DNA of 16,921 nt from SZUA-430 sp044375275 (GTDB taxonomy: Bacteria; Pseudomonadota; Alphaproteobacteria; Micropepsales; Micropepsaceae), in the NCBI GenBank assembly GCA_044375275.1, contig JBILMZ010000058.1:1-16921 (forward strand), written 5' to 3'. This document shows, in pieces, positions 13,984 to 16,921 of the stretch (its first letter is position 1; each line of letters starts with the position of its first letter). Under the pieces are notes generated by a model that did not search any database, was not told where the DNA came from, and saw only the letters and a list, made by a program, of their open reading frames with translations. The position numbers and the translations under genes were made by a program.

Positions 13984-15384
13984 ATGCAGGCTTTGTGGAC
14001 GCTGAAGGAAATTGCGCAGGCCTGCGGGGCCCCGTCGAGTGCCGATGCCGCCGTGAATGGCATCTCCATCGATACGCGCACGCTCCAGCCCGGCGACCTC
14101 TTCGTTGCCCTCAAGGATGTGCGGGATGGCCATGCGTTCGTGGCGGATGCACTCGCAAAGGGTGCGGCTGGGGCGCTTGTATCACAGGATATTCCGGGCG
14201 TTCCCGACACGAAGCTTGTGCGGGTGTCCGATACACTGCACGGGCTTGAGCAACTTGGACGGGCGCGACGTGCGCAGGTCACTGCGCGCATCGCAGCGGT
14301 GACGGGCAGCGTTGGCAAGACGAGCACAAAGGAAGCCTTGCGGCACCTGCTTTCGCTGCAGGCGCCAACACATGCTTCTGCCGCGTCCTACAACAATCTC
14401 TGGGGCGTGCCGCTGTCGCTTGCACGGATGCCCGTTACGTCGCAATACGGGATCTTCGAGATTGGCATGAACCATGCGGGCGAGATCACGCCGCTGGTTG
14501 CGCAGGCGCGTCCGCATGTTGCCATTGTGACCATGGTGGCCGCCGTGCATCTCGAACACTTCGACTCTGTTGCCGGCATTGCGGATGCCAAGGGTGAGAT
14601 CTTCTCCGGGCTCGAACCGGACGGGATGGCCGTGATCAATGCGGATCTTGAGTGGACAGAAAGGCTGGTGGCGCATGCGCGCAAGGCAAACCCGGCAAGC
14701 ATCGTGACCTATGGCCGCGCGGCCAGCGCGGATGTCAGGCTCCTCGAGCAGACGCTTGCCGAGGATCACTCGGAGGTGAAGGCGGACTTTTTCGGGACGA
14801 TCATGAAGTACCGCATCGGAGCGCCCGGGGATCACTGGGTAATGAACAGCCTGGGCGTGATTGCCGTCATTGCCGGGCTGGGCGGGTCGATGAAGCAGGC
14901 GGCCGAGGACATGTCCACACTCAGCGCACTTTCTGGACGCGGCGCGCGGGAACGCCTCAAGGTTGCAGGTGGAACGTTTGACCTGATCGATGAAAGCTAC
15001 AACGCCAATCCGCTGTCGATGTCCACTGCGATTGCCACGCTTGGCCGCGCGGTTCCGGGCGCCGGAGGGCGACGTATTGCCGTGCTGGGTGACATGCTGG
15101 AGCTCGGGCCCACGGCACCCGAACTGCACGCAGGAATTGGCGTTGCAATCCGGGAACATGGTACGGACCTCGTGTTTGCGAGCGGCCCCATGATGCGGCA
15201 TTTGTGGGAAAACGTTGCTGAAAGCCGGCGCGGAGGCTATGCAGACAGTTCGAGTGAAATAGCCGAACAGGTTGCCAGGGCGGTTCGTCCCGGCGACATC
15301 ATCATGATCAAGGGTTCATACGGATCGAGGATGCGTGTCGTGGTCGACGCCCTCCGGGCGTTGAGTGCTTCATCCCGGTCCTGA
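13984..15384 (+). CDS. murF: UDP-MurNAc-tripeptide:D-alanyl-D-alanine ligase MurF
   Basis: A 466-residue cytoplasmic ligase completing UDP-MurNAc-pentapeptide. The ATP site TGSVGKTST is at 107-115. Characteristic Mur-ligase segments follow: NNLWGVPLSLARMP, FEIGMNHAGEI, then DESYNANP in the C-terminal domain and IKGSYGSRM near the end. The ATG at 13984 comes one base after the murE stop, with AGGGA at about 13969-13973. A TTG at 13960 inside murE would add eight residues and is less likely. It lies between murE and mraY as in the standard dcw order. The open frame of 339 codons on the opposite strand (15201-14182) is a GC-bias artefact. Confidence 0.96.
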   Translation: MQALWTLKEIAQACGAPSSADAAVNGISIDTRTLQPGDLFVALKDVRDGHAFVADALAKGAAGALVSQDIPGVPDTKLVRVSDTLHGLEQLGRARRAQVTARIAAVTGSVGKTSTKEALRHLLSLQAPTHASAASYNNLWGVPLSLARMPVTSQYGIFEIGMNHAGEITPLVAQARPHVAIVTMVAAVHLEHFDSVAGIADAKGEIFSGLEPDGMAVINADLEWTERLVAHARKANPASIVTYGRAASADVRLLEQTLAEDHSEVKADFFGTIMKYRIGAPGDHWVMNSLGVIAVIAGLGGSMKQAAEDMSTLSALSGRGARERLKVAGGTFDLIDESYNANPLSMSTAIATLGRAVPGAGGRRIAVLGDMLELGPTAPELHAGIGVAIREHGTDLVFASGPMMRHLWENVAESRRGGYADSSSEIAEQVARAVRPGDIIMIKGSYGSRMRVVVDALRALSASSRS

Positions 15385-15394
15385 GCGGGGACAA

Positions 15395-16498
15395 ATGCTC
15401 TATCACTTCCTGGTGCCGCTGTCTGACACCTTCCAGTTCTTCAACATCTTCAGGTACCTGACGTTCCGCACCGGTGGCGCGATCATGACGGCGCTTGTCA
15501 TCGCCTTCGTCATTGGCCCGTCCCTCATTCGCTGGCTGAAGCTGAAGCAGGGCAAGGGGCAGCCGATCCGCGAGGATGGGCCGCAGCGCCACCTGCTGGA
15601 GAAGAAGGGCACGCCCACCATGGGTGGCCTCATGATCCTCATTGCGCTGTCGGTGTCGACGCTGTTGTGGGCGGACCTCACCAATCCCTATGTCTGGATC
15701 GTCCTGGGCGTCACGCTCAGCTTCGGACTGCTCGGCTGGTGGGATGACTACCTGAAAGTAACCAAGCGCTCGCCAGCCGGCGTGTCCGGTGGCGTCAAGC
15801 TTGTGTGCCAGTCCCTGGTCTCGATTGTTGCTGTCATTGCCATCATGGAACTGCACAAGCAGGTGCCGGGTCCAGAACCTCTGTCGGGCGCGGTCGCGGT
15901 GCCGTTCCTCAAGGACTTCCTTCTGCAGCTTGGTGCCTTGTTCATCGTCTTCGGTCTACTTGTGATCGTTGGAGCTTCCAACGCCGTGAACCTCACCGAT
16001 GGTCTTGACGGGCTTGCGATCATGCCGGTGATGATCGCAGCGGCGAGCTTTGCACTGATCTGCTACATCGTGGGCCGTGCTGACTACACAGACTACCTGC
16101 AGATCCATTTCGTGCCGGGCACGGGCGAGCTGGCGGTGCTGTGTGGTGCGCTTGTGGGCGCGGGTCTGGGCTTCCTCTGGTACAACGCGCCGCCTGCCAT
16201 GGTGTTCATGGGTGACACGGGATCGCTGGCGCTGGGCGGCATGCTTGGCTCGATGGCGGTCGCCATCAAGCACGAGATCGTGCTCGGCATCATTGGCGGC
16301 CTCTTCGTGCTTGAGGCGTTGTCGGTGATGATCCAGGTCGTTTCCTTCAAGCTGACGGGCAAGCGCGTCTTCAAGATGGCGCCCATCCACCATCATTTCG
16401 AGCAGCTGGGCTGGCGTGAGCCTACAATCGTGATCCGGTTCTGGATCATTGCTGTCATCCTTGCGCTGATCGGCCTCTCGACACTCAAGATCAGGTGA
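15395..16498 (+). CDS. mraY: Phospho-N-acetylmuramoyl-pentapeptide transferase MraY
   Basis: A 367-residue polytopic inner-membrane enzyme that transfers phospho-MurNAc-pentapeptide to undecaprenyl phosphate, making lipid I. About ten hydrophobic segments are visible. The family motifs are KGTPTMGG at 71-78, the Mg-binding pair Asp117-Asp118 in DDYLK, NLTDGLDG at 199-206, the catalytic-region Asp274 in FMGDTGS, and PIHHHFE at 330-336. The ATG at 15395 gives the typical N-terminus (MLYHFL) and length (E. coli 360). A start at 15365 would overlap murF and give ten untypical residues. A GCGGGG-like ribosome-binding site precedes it. The gene begins 10 bases after murF. Confidence 0.97.
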   Translation: MLYHFLVPLSDTFQFFNIFRYLTFRTGGAIMTALVIAFVIGPSLIRWLKLKQGKGQPIREDGPQRHLLEKKGTPTMGGLMILIALSVSTLLWADLTNPYVWIVLGVTLSFGLLGWWDDYLKVTKRSPAGVSGGVKLVCQSLVSIVAVIAIMELHKQVPGPEPLSGAVAVPFLKDFLLQLGALFIVFGLLVIVGASNAVNLTDGLDGLAIMPVMIAAASFALICYIVGRADYTDYLQIHFVPGTGELAVLCGALVGAGLGFLWYNAPPAMVFMGDTGSLALGGMLGSMAVAIKHEIVLGIIGGLFVLEALSVMIQVVSFKLTGKRVFKMAPIHHHFEQLGWREPTIVIRFWIIAVILALIGLSTLKIR

Positions 16499-16502
16499 CG
16501 TC

Positions 16503-16921
16503 GTGATCGAAGTCGACTGCTACCGCGGCAAGACGGTTGCGGTGTTCGGACTCGCGCGTTCGGGCATTTCGTCAGCGCTTGCGCTGGCGGCCGGCGGTGC
16601 CACCGTGCTGGGCTGGGATGACAGGGAGCCGGCACGCAAGGCTGCGGCGCAGGCCGGCGTCAATGTGCAGACGCTCGAGGACATTGACTGGCGCGATGTT
16701 GCGGCGCTGGTGCTTTCACCGGGGGTGCCCCTGACACACCCGGCGCCCCATGCCTATGTGGTGAAGGCGAGGGACGCGCGCACGGAAGTCATCGGTGACG
16801 TGGAGCTGTTCTTCCGGGCCGTGCGCAAGCCGGGGTCGCCCTTGAACTGCCGCATCGTGTGCATCACGGGCACCAACGGGAAGTCCACCACGACGGCCCT
16901 GGCCGGGCACCTGCTGCAGCG
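16503..16921 (+). CDS. murD: UDP-MurNAc-L-alanine:D-glutamate ligase MurD (5' part)
   Basis: The first 139 codons of a gene cut by the window end. MurD adds D-glutamate to UDP-MurNAc-L-alanine in the cytoplasm. The Rossmann-like N-terminal domain shows FGLARSGIS at 15-23 and the LSPGVPLTHP segment at 71-80. The ATP-binding motif GTNGKST is at 123-129. The start is GTG at 16503, four bases after AGGTGA (16493-16498), which is also the end of mraY. The rest, including the catalytic lysine and C-terminal domain, lies outside. It follows mraY as in the standard dcw order; ftsW and murG are expected next. Confidence 0.95.
   Translation, partial: MIEVDCYRGKTVAVFGLARSGISSALALAAGGATVLGWDDREPARKAAAQAGVNVQTLEDIDWRDVAALVLSPGVPLTHPAPHAYVVKARDARTEVIGDVELFFRAVRKPGSPLNCRIVCITGTNGKSTTTALAGHLLQ

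Noticed and set aside
14182..15201. 339-codon open frame antisense to murF
   Set aside because: It lies wholly within a gene with clear MurF motifs, has arginine- and histidine-rich low-plausibility protein sequence and no ribosome-binding context; long antisense frames are expected in GC-rich DNA.

Overview
The window is a GC-rich chromosomal segment of an alphaproteobacterium. The evidence is the gene content and order: a DjlA-type J-protein, a hot-dog thioesterase and an AmpD/AmiD-type amidase lead into the RNase P RNA gene, followed by the division and cell-wall (dcw) cluster mraZ-rsmH-ftsL-ftsI-murE-murF-mraY-murD. The DNPR motif of MurE points to meso-diaminopimelate peptidoglycan, that is, a Gram-negative wall. 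I cannot place the genus from sequence alone; a hyphomonad-like or parvibaculum-like relative is a guess.

Layout. Positions 2-196 are the 3' end of metH (cobalamin-dependent methionine synthase). The next 300 bases hold a short GCGAA iteration and a 169-bp palindromic element with a cloverleaf-like fold. A short-chain dehydrogenase follows (498-1364). On the opposite strand, 1384-1578 forms a self-contained mini-gene: promoter, strong Shine-Dalgarno, a 25-residue membrane microprotein starting at GTG, and a hairpin terminator shared with the dehydrogenase. Also on the minus strand are a large fused 5-oxoprolinase (6092-2478) and a one-base-overlapping 230-residue protein of unknown function (2478-1786).

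From 6144 everything reads on the plus strand. djlA-like, thioesterase and amidase genes overlap tightly (TTGA, then TGATG) and look translationally coupled. A second palindromic element (8042-8196) and rnpB (about 8274-8660) separate them from the dcw operon. The 335-base gap between rnpB and mraZ holds a textbook MraZ operator (three TGGG boxes at an exact 10-bp period), a -35-like hexamer, a lone DnaA-box match and a TTAA pair.

The dcw genes overlap by 4 bases or lie 1-10 bases apart, so they form one transcription unit. They supply the transcriptional autoregulator (MraZ), a 16S rRNA methyltransferase (RsmH), the divisome proteins FtsL and FtsI (PBP3), and the cytoplasmic and membrane steps of lipid I synthesis (MurE, MurF, MraY, MurD). 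The amidase just upstream is probably a peptidoglycan-turnover enzyme. No mobile-element genes, CRISPR arrays or tRNA genes were seen. The best candidates for something undescribed are the mini-gene near 1.5 kb, the unknown protein paired with the oxoprolinase, and the two palindromic elements.
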